Positions 25,709-34,416 are shown, counted from the stretch's first letter. The stretch is DNA of 64,000 nt from Pseudomonadales bacterium (GCA_022072145.1 JAJVIG010000010.1:20490-84489); one strand, 5' to 3'. The notes: generated by a model from the letters alone, not told the origin. Made by a program: numbers and translations.

Positions 25709-26200
25709 CGATTCGAGCGCGCGTTCGATGGCGGCGATGATCGCCTCGGGTGCGGGGGGGCAACCGGACGCCGTGGCGTCTACGGCGATCACGTCGGCGA
25801 CGCCGCCGCAGCTCGCATAGCCGGCATCGAAGATGCCGCCGTCGATCGCGCAGTCGCCGACCGCCACCACCCGTTTCGGTGCCGGTGTCGCATCGTGCGT
25901 GCGCAGCAAGGCCTCGCGCATGTGGCGTGACACCGGCCCGCTGACCAGCAGCAGGTCCGCGTGGCGCGGGCTCGCGACGAACTTCATGCCGCTCGCCTCG
26001 ATGTTGTAGTAGACGTTGCCGAGCGCGTGGATCTCGAGTTCGCAGCCGTTGCACGACCCGGCGTCGACGTGACGCATGCACGGCGCTCGCCCCACCGCGC
26101 GCAGTTCGGGATCGGCGGCTGCGTCCCCCGGCGCGGCTTCTGCCTGCCGGCGACCGGCGACGATGCCGACGCGCGCGATCTGCTTCAGGATGTCGAGCAT
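25706..26200 (-). CDS. HyfI/NuoB-like iron-sulfur subunit of Ehr complex
   Basis: A 164-residue subunit homologous to NuoB and the small subunit (HyfI/HycG) of group 4 hydrogenases. It keeps the four Cys that bind the proximal 4Fe-4S (N2-type) cluster: Cys50 and Cys53 in DAGSCNGCELE, Cys117 in VGDCAIDGG and Cys147 in SGCPPAPEAII. A short N-terminal amphipathic segment would sit at the membrane. It is the last gene of the hyfB-C-E-F-G-I-like operon, 7 bp after the large subunit. An intact cluster with a large subunit lacking NiFe ligands suggests electron transfer to another acceptor such as a quinone. The TAG stop lies in the adjoining REP-like repeat. Confidence 0.88.
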   Translation of the reverse strand: MLDILKQIARVGIVAGRRQAEAAPGDAAADPELRAVGRAPCMRHVDAGSCNGCELEIHALGNVYYNIEASGMKFVASPRHADLLLVSGPVSRHMREALLRTHDATPAPKRVVAVGDCAIDGGIFDAGYASCGGVADVIAVDATASGCPPAPEAIIAAIERALES

Positions 26201-26207
26201 ACGGGCC

Positions 26208-27707
26208 TCACAGGTCCACGCCGCTGTACGAGAGGTTGAACGACTTGTTGATCAGCGGGAAGTCCGGAACGATGTCGCCGATGATCGCGTGTTCCAGCGC
26301 CGGCCAGTTGTGCCACGAGGGGTCGTGTGGGTGGCAGCGCCGGATCGATCCGTCGGTCGCGGTTTCGAGCGCGACGAACACCGGTCCGCGCCAGCCCTCG
26401 ACGAGTCCGACGCCGAAACCGCCCGGAGCGGGCGCCTGCGCTGGTGCGCACACCTCGCCGGGCGGCAGCCGGCGCAGCAGTTCACCGCCGAGGCGCAGCG
26501 ATTCGGCGAGCTCGTCGAAGCGCACCGCCACCCGCGCGGCGACGTCGCCGCCCGCGGCGCTCGCGCAACGCACCGCGAGCGCGTCGTACGGCGGCAGCGG
26601 CAGATCGACGCGCAGGTCCCGGGCGATGCCGCTCGCGCGCGCGACCAGGCCGGTCACGCCGAGGCGGCGTGCGAGTTCCCCCGGCACCTTGCCGCAGCCG
26701 AGGAAGCGGTCCTGCATGCCGGCGTGGTCGTCGTAGATCGCGCGCAGCCGCTCCGTTTCCCCGGCCAGCACGCTGAACTGCTGCTGCAGCAGCGCGGCGC
26801 CGGCGGGCGTGAGCTCGATGGCCACGCCGCCGGTGACCACCGCATCCATCGGATAGCGCGCGCCGAAGACCTGCGCGTTCACGCGCAGCAGGTCCTCCTT
26901 CAGACGCATGAACTGCGCCAGCCCGACGCCGAAACCGGCGTCGTTGCCGAGCGCGCCCAGATCGCCGAGGTGGTTGGCGATGCGCTCGCGCTCGAGCAGC
27001 AGCGCACGCAGGAACGTCGCGCGTGGCGGTACGGACACTCCGCGGATGTGCTCCTCGGCGAGGCAGAATGCCCACGCGAAGGCGACTGCGGAGTCACCCG
27101 ACACGCGTGCCGCGAGCCGCCGGGCAGCGGCTGGCGCGAGTTCGGTGAAGCGGCGCTCGATGCCCTTGTGCACGTAGCCCAGACGCTGCTCCAGGCGCAG
27201 CACCTTCTCGCCGACCACCGAGAAGCGGAAATGCCCCGGTTCGATGGTGCCGGCATGCACCGGCCCGACCGCGATCTCGTGCACACCGTCGCCGCGCACG
27301 CGAACGAAGCCGTACGGTGTGGGGTCCGGCGTGCCGCCGCGGAAATCGCGGCGCAGCGGCGCGTCGCCGTCGGACCACGCGCCGTGGCGGATCCACGGCC
27401 GCCGGTCGCCGCCCTCGGCCTGGACGCCCGACAGATCGCGCAGCGCGCGCTGCAGGCGCGCGGCGGCCGGAAACAATTCGTCGATGCGCGGATACGGCGC
27501 GGCGCCGTCGGGCAACGCCAACTCGACGATCACGACGCCGCCCGGCTGCAGGAACGCCGCGCGCAGCAGATCGCCTTCACCGTGGTCGCGCTCGTCGCTG
27601 GCCCACAGCGTCAGCAGGCGCGCGCCGGCGGCGTGCAGCGCCTCGATGCGCGGCAGCCACTGCTCGCGCGTCACAGGCGCGTGTTCGACCGCAAGCGTGG
27701 CGTTCAT
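26208..27707 (-). CDS. HyfG/HycE/NuoCD-like large subunit without NiFe ligands
   Basis: A 499-residue protein with an N-terminal NuoC-like part (about 1-125) and a NuoD/HycE-like part (GPVHAGTIEPGHFRFSVVGEKV at about 148-169, LEQRLGYVHKGIERRF at about 172-187). True group 4 hydrogenases have RVCGIC and a C-terminal DPCxxC. Here the first motif is RVSGDS (201-206) and the C-terminus is FNLSYSGVDL, so all four Cys are replaced and there is no cleavable tail. It therefore cannot bind NiFe and belongs with the energy-converting-hydrogenase-related (Ehr) proteins. ATG 27707 is preferred, with GGGTGA in front; a GTG at 27716 overlaps the hyfF-like stop and is the alternative start. The catalytic reaction is unknown. 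Confidence 0.87.
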   Translation of the reverse strand: MNATLAVEHAPVTREQWLPRIEALHAAGARLLTLWASDERDHGEGDLLRAAFLQPGGVVIVELALPDGAAPYPRIDELFPAAARLQRALRDLSGVQAEGGDRRPWIRHGAWSDGDAPLRRDFRGGTPDPTPYGFVRVRGDGVHEIAVGPVHAGTIEPGHFRFSVVGEKVLRLEQRLGYVHKGIERRFTELAPAAARRLAARVSGDSAVAFAWAFCLAEEHIRGVSVPPRATFLRALLLERERIANHLGDLGALGNDAGFGVGLAQFMRLKEDLLRVNAQVFGARYPMDAVVTGGVAIELTPAGAALLQQQFSVLAGETERLRAIYDDHAGMQDRFLGCGKVPGELARRLGVTGLVARASGIARDLRVDLPLPPYDALAVRCASAAGGDVAARVAVRFDELAESLRLGGELLRRLPPGEVCAPAQAPAPGGFGVGLVEGWRGPVFVALETATDGSIRRCHPHDPSWHNWPALEHAIIGDIVPDFPLINKSFNLSYSGVDL

Positions 27708-27712
27708 CGCGT

Positions 27713-29164
27713 TCACCCGATCATCCGCGCCGCGAGGCGGTACCAGTCGGCCAGGAACGGCGGTATCCACAGCCCCAGCAGCAGCACCAACGCGAGGTGC
27801 ACGAATACCGGCAGCAACGAGGGCGGCACCGGCAGCCGCCGGCCGGTGTGCTCGCCGAGCACCATTTCCTGCGTGCGTCCGAACACGGCTGCGAACGCCA
27901 CGCCGAGCGCGAGCAGCAACAACGGTGTTGCCCACGGCTGTTCGCGCATGGCGGTGGTGAGAATCAGGAACTCGCTGGCGAACACGCCGAACGGCGGCAT
28001 GCCGAGGATCGCCAGCGTGCCGAGCATCAGCCCCCAGCCCAGCGCCGGTGACAGTCCCAGCAGGCCGCGGATGTCGGCCATCTGCTGCGATCCGGTCTTC
28101 TGGGTCGCATGGCCCACCGCGAAGAAGATCGCGCTCTTGGTCAGCGAGTGCACGGTCATGTGCAGCAGCGCGGCGAAGTTCGCGACCGCACCGCCCATGC
28201 CGAAGGCGAAGGTGATGATCCCCATGTGTTCGATCGAGGAGTACGCGAACAGCCGCTTGATGTCCTTCTGTCGCCACAGCATGAACGCCGCGAGCAGCAC
28301 CGACAGGATGCCGAAGAACATCAGCATGCGCCCCGGCAGTTCGGGGCCGATCGCCCCCTCGACCAGCACCTTGCAGCGGATCACCGCGTACAGCGCCACG
28401 TTCAGCAGCAGCCCAGACAGCACCGCCGACACCGGGGTCGGGCCCTCGGCGTGCGCGTCGGGCAGCCAGTTGTGCAGCGGCGCGAGCCCCACCTTGGTGC
28501 CGTAGCCGACCAGCAGGAACACGAAGGCGATCGCGAGCACCGTGGGCTCGAGCTGGTCCTTGACGGCATCGAGCCGGGTCCACAACAGCGCGTCGGTGCC
28601 GGCGTGCCCGAGCACGCGCTCGGCGGCGAAGTAGAGCAGGATGGTGCCGAACAGCGCCAGCGCGATGCCGACGCCGCACAGGATGAAGTACTTCCACGCC
28701 GCCTCCAGGCTGGCGGCGCTGCGGTACAGCGAGACCAGCAGCACGGTCGACAGCGTCGCGGCCTCCATCGCCACCCACAGCAACCCCAGGTTGTTGGTCA
28801 GCAGCGCGAGCAGCATGGTGAACATGAACAGCTGGTACATGCCGTGGTAGAGCCGCAGGCGGGCGCGCCCGAGGCGGCCGTGGTGCTCCTCGATGCGCAT
28901 GTAGCGGCGCGAGAACAGCGCGGTCGTGAAGTTCACGAAGGCGGTCAGCGTGACCAGGAACACGTTGAACGGGTCGACGAAGAACTGCTCGCTGCAGCAG
29001 ACCCGCGGCCCGTCGGCGATCACGCGCACGGTGAGCAGCACCGCGACCGCGAACGTCGCGAGGCTGAAGCCCACGTTCGCCTCGGGTGCCAGGCGATGTG
29101 CGCCCGCCAGTGCGAGCAGCAGTGCGCCCCCGAGCGGCAGCGCGAGCAGGATCAGGATTTCCAT
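27713..29164 (-). CDS. HyfF-like proton-translocating antiporter-type subunit
   Basis: A 483-residue membrane protein with about 14 helices of the NuoL/M/N-MrpA/D type. Landmarks are TNNLGLLWVAMEAATLSTVLL with the conserved Glu, VGYGTKVGLAPLHNWLPDAH with the channel Lys, SAVLSGLLLNVALYAVIR, KDIKRLFAYSSIEHMGIITF and HMTVHSLTKSAIFFAVGHA. The best match is HyfF of hydrogenase-4-type complexes. It should pump protons or sodium in the membrane arm of the Ehr complex. It lies 7 bp behind the hyfE-like gene and overlaps the alternative start of the large subunit. Confidence 0.9.
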   Translation of the reverse strand: MEILILLALPLGGALLLALAGAHRLAPEANVGFSLATFAVAVLLTVRVIADGPRVCCSEQFFVDPFNVFLVTLTAFVNFTTALFSRRYMRIEEHHGRLGRARLRLYHGMYQLFMFTMLLALLTNNLGLLWVAMEAATLSTVLLVSLYRSAASLEAAWKYFILCGVGIALALFGTILLYFAAERVLGHAGTDALLWTRLDAVKDQLEPTVLAIAFVFLLVGYGTKVGLAPLHNWLPDAHAEGPTPVSAVLSGLLLNVALYAVIRCKVLVEGAIGPELPGRMLMFFGILSVLLAAFMLWRQKDIKRLFAYSSIEHMGIITFAFGMGGAVANFAALLHMTVHSLTKSAIFFAVGHATQKTGSQQMADIRGLLGLSPALGWGLMLGTLAILGMPPFGVFASEFLILTTAMREQPWATPLLLLALGVAFAAVFGRTQEMVLGEHTGRRLPVPPSLLPVFVHLALVLLLGLWIPPFLADWYRLAARMIG

Positions 29165-29171
29165 CGCGGCA

Positions 29172-29837
29172 TCATTCCTCCCTGAGCCTCTCCAGATGGT
29201 GCAGGTCGAGGCTGTCGAACTGCTCGCGGATCTGGAAGAAGAAGATGCCGAGGATCAGCACGCCGACCAGCACGTCGAGCGCGATGCCGAGTTCGACCAC
29301 CATCGGCATCCCGTAGGTGGTGCTGGTCGCCGCGAAGAACAGGCCGTTCTCCATCGCCAGGAAGCCGATCACCTGGGTGACCGCCTTGCGGCGCGTGATC
29401 ATCATCAGGAACGCGAGCATCACCACCGCGATCGCGATGCCGAGCGTGCTCTGGGTCACGTGGCCGGCGAGGCGCGACACCGGTTGCGCGAGTCCGAAGG
29501 CGAACACCACCAGCACCAGTCCGATCAGCATCGTGGCGGGGATGTGCAGTCCGGTCTCGGTATCCCAGCGCAGTTGCAAGCGGTCGATCAGGCGGTAGAG
29601 GATCAGCGGCAGCACGATCACCTTCAGCAGCAGCGTCAGCGCGGCGGAGTAGTACAGGTGCGGCTGGTCGCCGGTCCAGGCGACGATCGTCGTCGAGCAC
29701 ACCAGCGCCGCACCCTGCAGCGCGAACAGGTCGATCAGCGTGCGGATGCGCCGCTGTGCCAGCATCGCGAACGAGAGCAGCAGCACCACCGAGGCGAACA
29801 GGTGGATGTACTGGCCCGACAGCGGCATCGTCGGCAT
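29172..29837 (-). CDS. HyfE-like membrane subunit
   Basis: A 221-residue membrane protein with about seven helices. The C-terminal half has NuoK-like features (LGIAIAVVMLAFLMMITRRK, VIGFLAMENGLFFAATSTTY, VVELGIALDVLVGVLILGIF) with a conserved Glu in the membrane. This matches HyfE, the NuoK-containing subunit of hydrogenase-4-type complexes. AGGAG lies 8 bp before ATG 29837. A GTG at 29846 overlaps the upstream stop (GTGA) but has no ribosome-binding site. The subunit should link proton movement to redox chemistry in the Ehr complex. Confidence 0.88.
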   Translation of the reverse strand: MPTMPLSGQYIHLFASVVLLLSFAMLAQRRIRTLIDLFALQGAALVCSTTIVAWTGDQPHLYYSAALTLLLKVIVLPLILYRLIDRLQLRWDTETGLHIPATMLIGLVLVVFAFGLAQPVSRLAGHVTQSTLGIAIAVVMLAFLMMITRRKAVTQVIGFLAMENGLFFAATSTTYGMPMVVELGIALDVLVGVLILGIFFFQIREQFDSLDLHHLERLREE

Positions 29838-29842
29838 CGTGT

Positions 29843-30793
29843 TCACTCCTGCACCAGCAGTCGCACCAGCAGGCCCAGCACGGCCAGCATGAACGCGAAC
29901 GCGAGGAATTCGGGGGCGCGGAAGATGCGGATCTTCGCGTTCACGGTCTCGATCAGCGCGAGCGCCGCGCCCGCGAGCAGCAGCTTCGCCGCGAGCACGG
30001 CGAGCGCGCCGGCGAGCACCGGCGGCGACGCCAGGTCGACCGCGACACCCCACGGCAGGAACAGCGCGAAACCCATGCACGCGTAGTTGAACAGCTTCAG
30101 CGCCGCCGCCCACTCGATCAGCGCGAGATGGCGCGCGGAGTACTCGAGCACCATCGCCTCGTGGATCATCGTCAGTTCGAGATGCGTTGACGGGTTGTCG
30201 ACCGGGATACGCGCGTTCTCGGCCAGCAGCACCATCAGGAAGGCGATCGCGGCGAAGGCCAGGCTGGGGTGCACCGCGAGCGTGTGGCTCTGGTGCGTGC
30301 CGGCGATCACCGGCAACTCGGTGGAGCCCGCGATCAGCGAGGCGGTGAAGAACACCATCAGCAGCGCCGGTTCGGCCAGGAAGCCAAGCATCATCTCGCG
30401 CCGCGCCCCCAGCGTTCCGAACGCGGTGCCGGTGTCCATCGCGGCGAGCGCGGCGAACACGCGCGCGGTGGCGAACAGCCCGACCAGCGCGATCGCGTCG
30501 GCCGCGCGCGCGAACGGCAGGTCCAGCCCCAGCGCCGGGATGATCGCCGCGGCGGTCGCCATCGAGCCGAAGATCGCGTATGGCGCGAAGCGGAACAGCG
30601 GCGAGACGTCGTGCGCGAGCACGGCCTCCTTGTGCAGCAGCTTGCCGATGGTGCGGTACGGCTGGGCGAGTGGCGGTGCGCGGCGGTTCTGCAGCCAGGC
30701 GCGGCACACGTTCACCCAGCCGAGGAACAGCGGCGCCGCCGCGACCGCGACGATCACCGCGAACAACTGGGTGAGGACGGCGGCGGCGTTCAC
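29843..30793 (-). CDS. HyfC/NuoH-like membrane subunit
   Basis: A 316-residue protein with about eight transmembrane helices, homologous to NuoH and HyfC/HycD, the subunit at the junction of the membrane and peripheral arms. Family features are NRRAPPLAQPYRTIGKLLHK, AFGTLGARREMMLGFLAEPA, ENARIPVDNPSTHLELTMIH with acidic residues near the quinone-like channel, and AALKLFNYACMGFALFLPWG. The start is a GTG at 30793 that overlaps the hyfB-like stop (GTGA, 30790-30793). Conservation of the acidic loop argues that the energy-coupling path is functional despite loss of the NiFe site in the partner subunit. Confidence 0.9.
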   Translation of the reverse strand: MNAAAVLTQLFAVIVAVAAAPLFLGWVNVCRAWLQNRRAPPLAQPYRTIGKLLHKEAVLAHDVSPLFRFAPYAIFGSMATAAAIIPALGLDLPFARAADAIALVGLFATARVFAALAAMDTGTAFGTLGARREMMLGFLAEPALLMVFFTASLIAGSTELPVIAGTHQSHTLAVHPSLAFAAIAFLMVLLAENARIPVDNPSTHLELTMIHEAMVLEYSARHLALIEWAAALKLFNYACMGFALFLPWGVAVDLASPPVLAGALAVLAAKLLLAGAALALIETVNAKIRIFRAPEFLAFAFMLAVLGLLVRLLVQE

Positions 30794-32796
30794 AGCACGA
30801 TCACCAGCAGCACGAGGAGGGTCAGGAAGCTGTAGAGCAGGTAGACCGCGATCCGTCCCTGCTGGATGCCCCCGACCAGCCGCGCAGCGCGCGTCACCAG
30901 GCGTGCCAGCGGCAGGTACAGCAGCGACCAGAAGCGGTCCTCGACGGTGACCCGGTACTGCGGCACCGCGTCTAACGGCGAGGGCAGTTCCCTGTGCATG
31001 CGGAAGAACGGCGCGAAGATGTGGCGGATCGGCTGGCCGAAGCCTTCGGCGGTGTCCTGCATGCGTGCGTCCTGGTGCGGGAAGCCGCAATCCCACGGCG
31101 GTGCGCGGCGCACGCGGCGGCGGTAGACGCGCGTGGCGACCAGCGCGCTGGCGCCGAGCAGCGCCACGATGCCGAGCAGGAACACCAGCGGGCTGTACGA
31201 GGCGCGCTCGGCCGACAGCGGCACCAGCTTCCACACCGAGGAGGCCTGCGGGTGCACGAGCGAGGCGCCGAGCAGTTCGGCCGACACGCCGTCGAGCAGG
31301 CCGAGCACCGGTGCCGGCAGCAGGCCGAGCAGCACGCAGGCCAGCGCGAGCCACAGCAGCCCCAGCCGCTCGAGCCGGCCGCAGTCGTGCGCGTCGGCCA
31401 GCGCCGGTTCGCGCATCTGCCCGAGGAAGATCACGCCGTAGAACTTGACCATCACGTAGGCGGCGAGCGCGGCGGTGAGCGCGAGCAGCGAGGCGCCCAG
31501 CGGCACCAGCATGTTCATGAACGGGCGCGGCACCTCGGGGGTGAGCAGCAGGGCCTGCAGCAGCAGCCACTCGGACACGAAGCCGTTCAGCGGCGGCAGG
31601 CCGGCGATGGCTAGCGTGCCGACCAGCGCCGTCCACGCCACCCAGGGCATGCGCCGGATCAGGCCGCCCAGGCGCCCGAGGTTGCGTTCGCCGGTGGCGT
31701 GCAGCACCGAGCCGGTCGCCAGGAACAACAGGCTCTTGAACATCGCGTGGTTCAGGCAGTGGTACAGCGTGGCGGCCAGCGCCAGCGCCGCCGGCAGCGG
31801 CATCCGCTCGGCGTGGAACAGCAGCGCGAGCCCGCTGCCCGCGAACACGATGCCCAGGTTCTCGATCGAGGAGTAGGCGAGCAGGCGCTTCATGTCGGTC
31901 TGCACCGCGGCGAAGATCACGCCGAACAGCGCGCTGAACAGTCCGAGCGCGAGCAGCGCGGCTCCCCAGTGCCAGAGCGGGAACGGCAGCAGGTCCAGCG
32001 TGACGCGCAGCAGTCCGTAGGCGGCGGTCTTCAGCATCACGCCGCTCATCAGCGCCGACACCGGCGACGGTGCGGCGGGATGTGCCTCGGGCAGCCAGAC
32101 GTGCAGCGGCACCAGGCCGGCCTTGGCGCCGAAGCCGAGCAGCGCGAGCGCGAAGGCGAGCGTGGCGCGCGTGGCATCGAGGTCGGCGCCGCGCATCGCG
32201 TCGAAGGTGAACTGCCAGCTGCCGCCCTGCAGAACACCGAAGCAGAGCAGGATCGCGATCGCACCGACGTGCGCGAGCAGCAGGTACAGGAAACCCGCGC
32301 CGCGGATGGCGCCGATGCGGTGCTGGGTCGTGACCAGGAAGTACGAGGCGAGCGCCATCGACTCCCAGGCGACCATGAAGGCGTAGGCGTCGTCGGCGAG
32401 CAGCACCATCGCCATGGTGGCGAGGAACACGTGGTACTGCAGGCACAACAGCCCCGGCGAGGTGCCAGCGCCGGCGCGGAAATAGCCGGCGCCGAACACG
32501 CTGATGCCGGTCGAGGCGCTGCCGAGCAGGAACAGGAAAAAGGCCGCCAGCGGATCCAGACGCAGATGCAGCGGCAGGTCCGGCAGGCCGATCGGCAGGA
32601 TCCGTGTCGCGGGCGGCGCCGACAGCGCGGCAAGCCCGACGGCTGTGAGCACGATGCTCCCCAGCGCACCGAGCGGAAACAGCAGCCGCGCGATCAGCGC
32701 GGTGGCGTGCGGGCGCAGCAGGCCGGCCGCGCCGACGGCAAGCCAGCCGGCGACCACGACGAGCGCGGCGTTCAGCAGCACCGCCGGCTCAGCCAT
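30790..32796 (-). CDS. HyfB-like proton-translocating antiporter-type subunit
   Basis: A 668-residue membrane protein with about 16 helices, matching HyfB/HycC (NuoL-like): DDAYAFMVAWESMALASYFL with the conserved Glu, LLGFGAKAGLVPLHVWLPEA with the channel Lys, SGVMLKTAAYGLLRV, TDMKRLLAYSSIENLGIVFA and ATLYHCLNHAMFKSLLFLA. It ends in a long C-terminal extension (PPWDCGFPHQDARMQDTAEGF) typical of HyfB. It is the promoter-proximal gene of the Ehr operon. No clear ribosome-binding site precedes ATG 32796. It should translocate protons at the distal end of the membrane arm. Confidence 0.92.
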   Translation of the reverse strand: MAEPAVLLNAALVVVAGWLAVGAAGLLRPHATALIARLLFPLGALGSIVLTAVGLAALSAPPATRILPIGLPDLPLHLRLDPLAAFFLFLLGSASTGISVFGAGYFRAGAGTSPGLLCLQYHVFLATMAMVLLADDAYAFMVAWESMALASYFLVTTQHRIGAIRGAGFLYLLLAHVGAIAILLCFGVLQGGSWQFTFDAMRGADLDATRATLAFALALLGFGAKAGLVPLHVWLPEAHPAAPSPVSALMSGVMLKTAAYGLLRVTLDLLPFPLWHWGAALLALGLFSALFGVIFAAVQTDMKRLLAYSSIENLGIVFAGSGLALLFHAERMPLPAALALAATLYHCLNHAMFKSLLFLATGSVLHATGERNLGRLGGLIRRMPWVAWTALVGTLAIAGLPPLNGFVSEWLLLQALLLTPEVPRPFMNMLVPLGASLLALTAALAAYVMVKFYGVIFLGQMREPALADAHDCGRLERLGLLWLALACVLLGLLPAPVLGLLDGVSAELLGASLVHPQASSVWKLVPLSAERASYSPLVFLLGIVALLGASALVATRVYRRRVRRAPPWDCGFPHQDARMQDTAEGFGQPIRHIFAPFFRMHRELPSPLDAVPQYRVTVEDRFWSLLYLPLARLVTRAARLVGGIQQGRIAVYLLYSFLTLLVLLVIVL

Positions 32797-32897
32797 GCTG
32801 GCCGTCGGCGCCGCGAGACGGGTCGGTGATGCCGTTCGTCATGGGCCGCTCCTGCCCGGCGCGCACTGCGGGTGCGTGCCGGGACTTGACACATGCA

Positions 32898-32926
32898 AAT
32901 CTAATTATCATTGTGTTCTCCGTCAA
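32898..32926 (-). promoter_or_regulatory. Probable sigma-70 promoter of the Ehr operon
   Basis: On the minus strand TTGACG (32926-32921) and TAGATT (32903-32898) are 17 bp apart, giving 5/6 and 4/6 matches to sigma-70 boxes in an AT-rich patch about 100 bp before the hyfB-like start. Between the two boxes is AATGATAATTA, which resembles half of a Fur box (12 of 19 positions by eye). A second -35-like TTGACA lies at 32886-32891 on the plus strand towards the ribbon-helix-helix gene, with a poor -10. Regulation by Fur or by the adjacent ribbon-helix-helix protein is possible but unproven. Confidence 0.42.
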
Positions 32927-32947
32927 TGTGAATTTGGTGCTGAAACC

Positions 32948-33181
32948 ATGGCACTGGAAAGCCGCACCGCGCGCCTCACGATCCTGATCGATCCGGGCAA
33001 GAAGGCCGTCTTCGAGCACCTCTGCGCGCGCGAGGACCAGACACCCTCGCAGGTGGTGCGGCGCCTGATCCGTGACTACATCGAGAGCCGGCTGGGGCAC
33101 CCCTGGCGTCCGGGCGACACGGTAGAATCCGCGCTGTCGCAGAATCTGACGCGTGAGCCCGTAACCGGCGACGGTGTCTGA
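32948..33181 (+). CDS. Ribbon-helix-helix (CopG/Arc-type) protein
   Basis: A 77-residue protein whose residues 8-48 have the ribbon-helix-helix layout: a basic strand ARLTILIDPGKK, helix AVFEHLCAREDQ, then the TPSQVVRRLIRDYIESRL turn and helix. Such proteins bind DNA as dimers and act as repressors or antitoxins. No toxin-like gene is beside it. It is divergent from the Ehr operon with 151 bp between the starts, so it is a candidate regulator of that operon. The 25-residue tail is unstructured. Ribosome binding upstream of ATG 32948 is weak. Confidence 0.75.
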   Translation: MALESRTARLTILIDPGKKAVFEHLCAREDQTPSQVVRRLIRDYIESRLGHPWRPGDTVESALSQNLTREPVTGDGV

Positions 33182-33231
33182 GGACCGTCTCCGCTCGTCT
33201 CCGCGTCCCGGCTGCACGTGATGGAGACGCG

Positions 33232-34416
33232 ATGCCCCGCAAACCCGTATTGTCTATGCCCGCCTTGCTGGTCATGGCCGTGGGAATCTGCGCGCCCGTG
33301 CCGCACGCCGTCGCGAGCACGAGTGAAGGCCTGTCGATCGTCTCGGACGACGGCCGGCATTCGTTGCGTCTCGGTGGGCGCCTCCACGGTGATTTCAATG
33401 CCTGGGACGGCGTCACCGCGGCGGTGCCGGGTGACGAGGAGAACGAGGTGTTCCTGCGCCGTGCGCGCCTCGAGTTGCGCGGGCGCACGGGAGACTGGCA
33501 GCTGCTCGCCAGCTACAACCTCGTCGACGAAGGTTCGTACGATCAGTTGTACCTGTCCTACCGCGGCTTCGGCGAGCTCGCGCGCATCACCTTCGGCCAG
33601 CAGAAAGAGGATTTCGGGTTGGACAGCACCGGCGGTTCGAACTGGATCACCGGCATCGAGCGCGCGATTCCGGCGATGGCTTTCGACCCCGCGCGCAATG
33701 TGGGACTGAAGCTGCACGGCGGCGACGATCGCTTCAGCTACAGCATCGGCACGTTCCGCGAGGACCTGGACGACAGCCGGGCGCTGGACCACGCGCTGAG
33801 CGGACGCCTGGTGGTCCGGCCGCTGTACGATGCGGGGCGGCTGCTGCACGTGGGGGTAGGCATCACGCGCCGCGGCGGTGTCGCTGCCGACTACAGCGCG
33901 CGGCTCGGCGTGCGTGGCGGCGAGGACGGCAGTGGCGCGGGCCGCGTGCGCGCGCGTCTTGCCGGCATGGAGGGCGAGCGGCGTGATCGCGTGGTGGAGA
34001 CCGCGGCGCGCTTCGGCGCGCTTCACGCGATGGCCGAGCATTTCCGCGGCGAGATCGAGCCGGATCAGGGTGGACAGGACATCGAGACCGATGGCTGGTA
34101 CCTGACGGTTGCCTACGTGCTGACCGGCGAGCAGCGCGACTACCGCGCTGCCGAGGCGGTATTCGATGCGGTGAAGCCTGCTTCGCCGGGTGGCGCCTGG
34201 GAACTGTTCGCGCGCTACGACACGCTCGACGTGAGCAACCCCGCTCCGGTAGAGGTCTACGGCGCGCGCGCCCGGAGCCTGACGCTCGGCGTCAACTGGT
34301 ACCTGAACGAGGCGCTGCGCTGCTCGCTGAACTGGCTGCGGGTCGACACCGGGCGCGCGATCGGTGCCGTCGACGACGGTGATGCGGTACTCGCGCGCCT
34401 GCAGTTCGTGTTCTGA
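33232..34416 (+). CDS. OprP/OprO-type porin
   Basis: A 394-residue outer-membrane protein with a signal peptide (about 1-28, ending HAVAS). It begins with SLRLGGRLHGDFNAWDG, followed by VFLRRARLELRGRTGDWQLL and RITFGQQKEDFGLD, which are the opening strands of the phosphate-selective porin (OprP/OprO) family. It ends in a C-terminal Phe (LARLQFVF), as required for beta-barrel assembly. A GGAG site is just before ATG 33232. Anion specificity is a family default and is not demonstrated here. It follows the ribbon-helix-helix gene by 50 bp and may be co-transcribed. Confidence 0.88.
   Translation: MPRKPVLSMPALLVMAVGICAPVPHAVASTSEGLSIVSDDGRHSLRLGGRLHGDFNAWDGVTAAVPGDEENEVFLRRARLELRGRTGDWQLLASYNLVDEGSYDQLYLSYRGFGELARITFGQQKEDFGLDSTGGSNWITGIERAIPAMAFDPARNVGLKLHGGDDRFSYSIGTFREDLDDSRALDHALSGRLVVRPLYDAGRLLHVGVGITRRGGVAADYSARLGVRGGEDGSGAGRVRARLAGMEGERRDRVVETAARFGALHAMAEHFRGEIEPDQGGQDIETDGWYLTVAYVLTGEQRDYRAAEAVFDAVKPASPGGAWELFARYDTLDVSNPAPVEVYGARARSLTLGVNWYLNEALRCSLNWLRVDTGRAIGAVDDGDAVLARLQFVF

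Noticed and set aside
25706..32796. Calling the hyf-like operon a hydrogenase-4 or formate hydrogenlyase
   Set aside because: The large subunit has none of the four NiFe-binding Cys, and no formate dehydrogenase, ferredoxin or maturation genes are present.
32948..33181. Toxin-antitoxin pair with the ribbon-helix-helix protein as antitoxin
   Set aside because: No toxin-sized gene with a toxin motif is next to it; the following gene is a porin.
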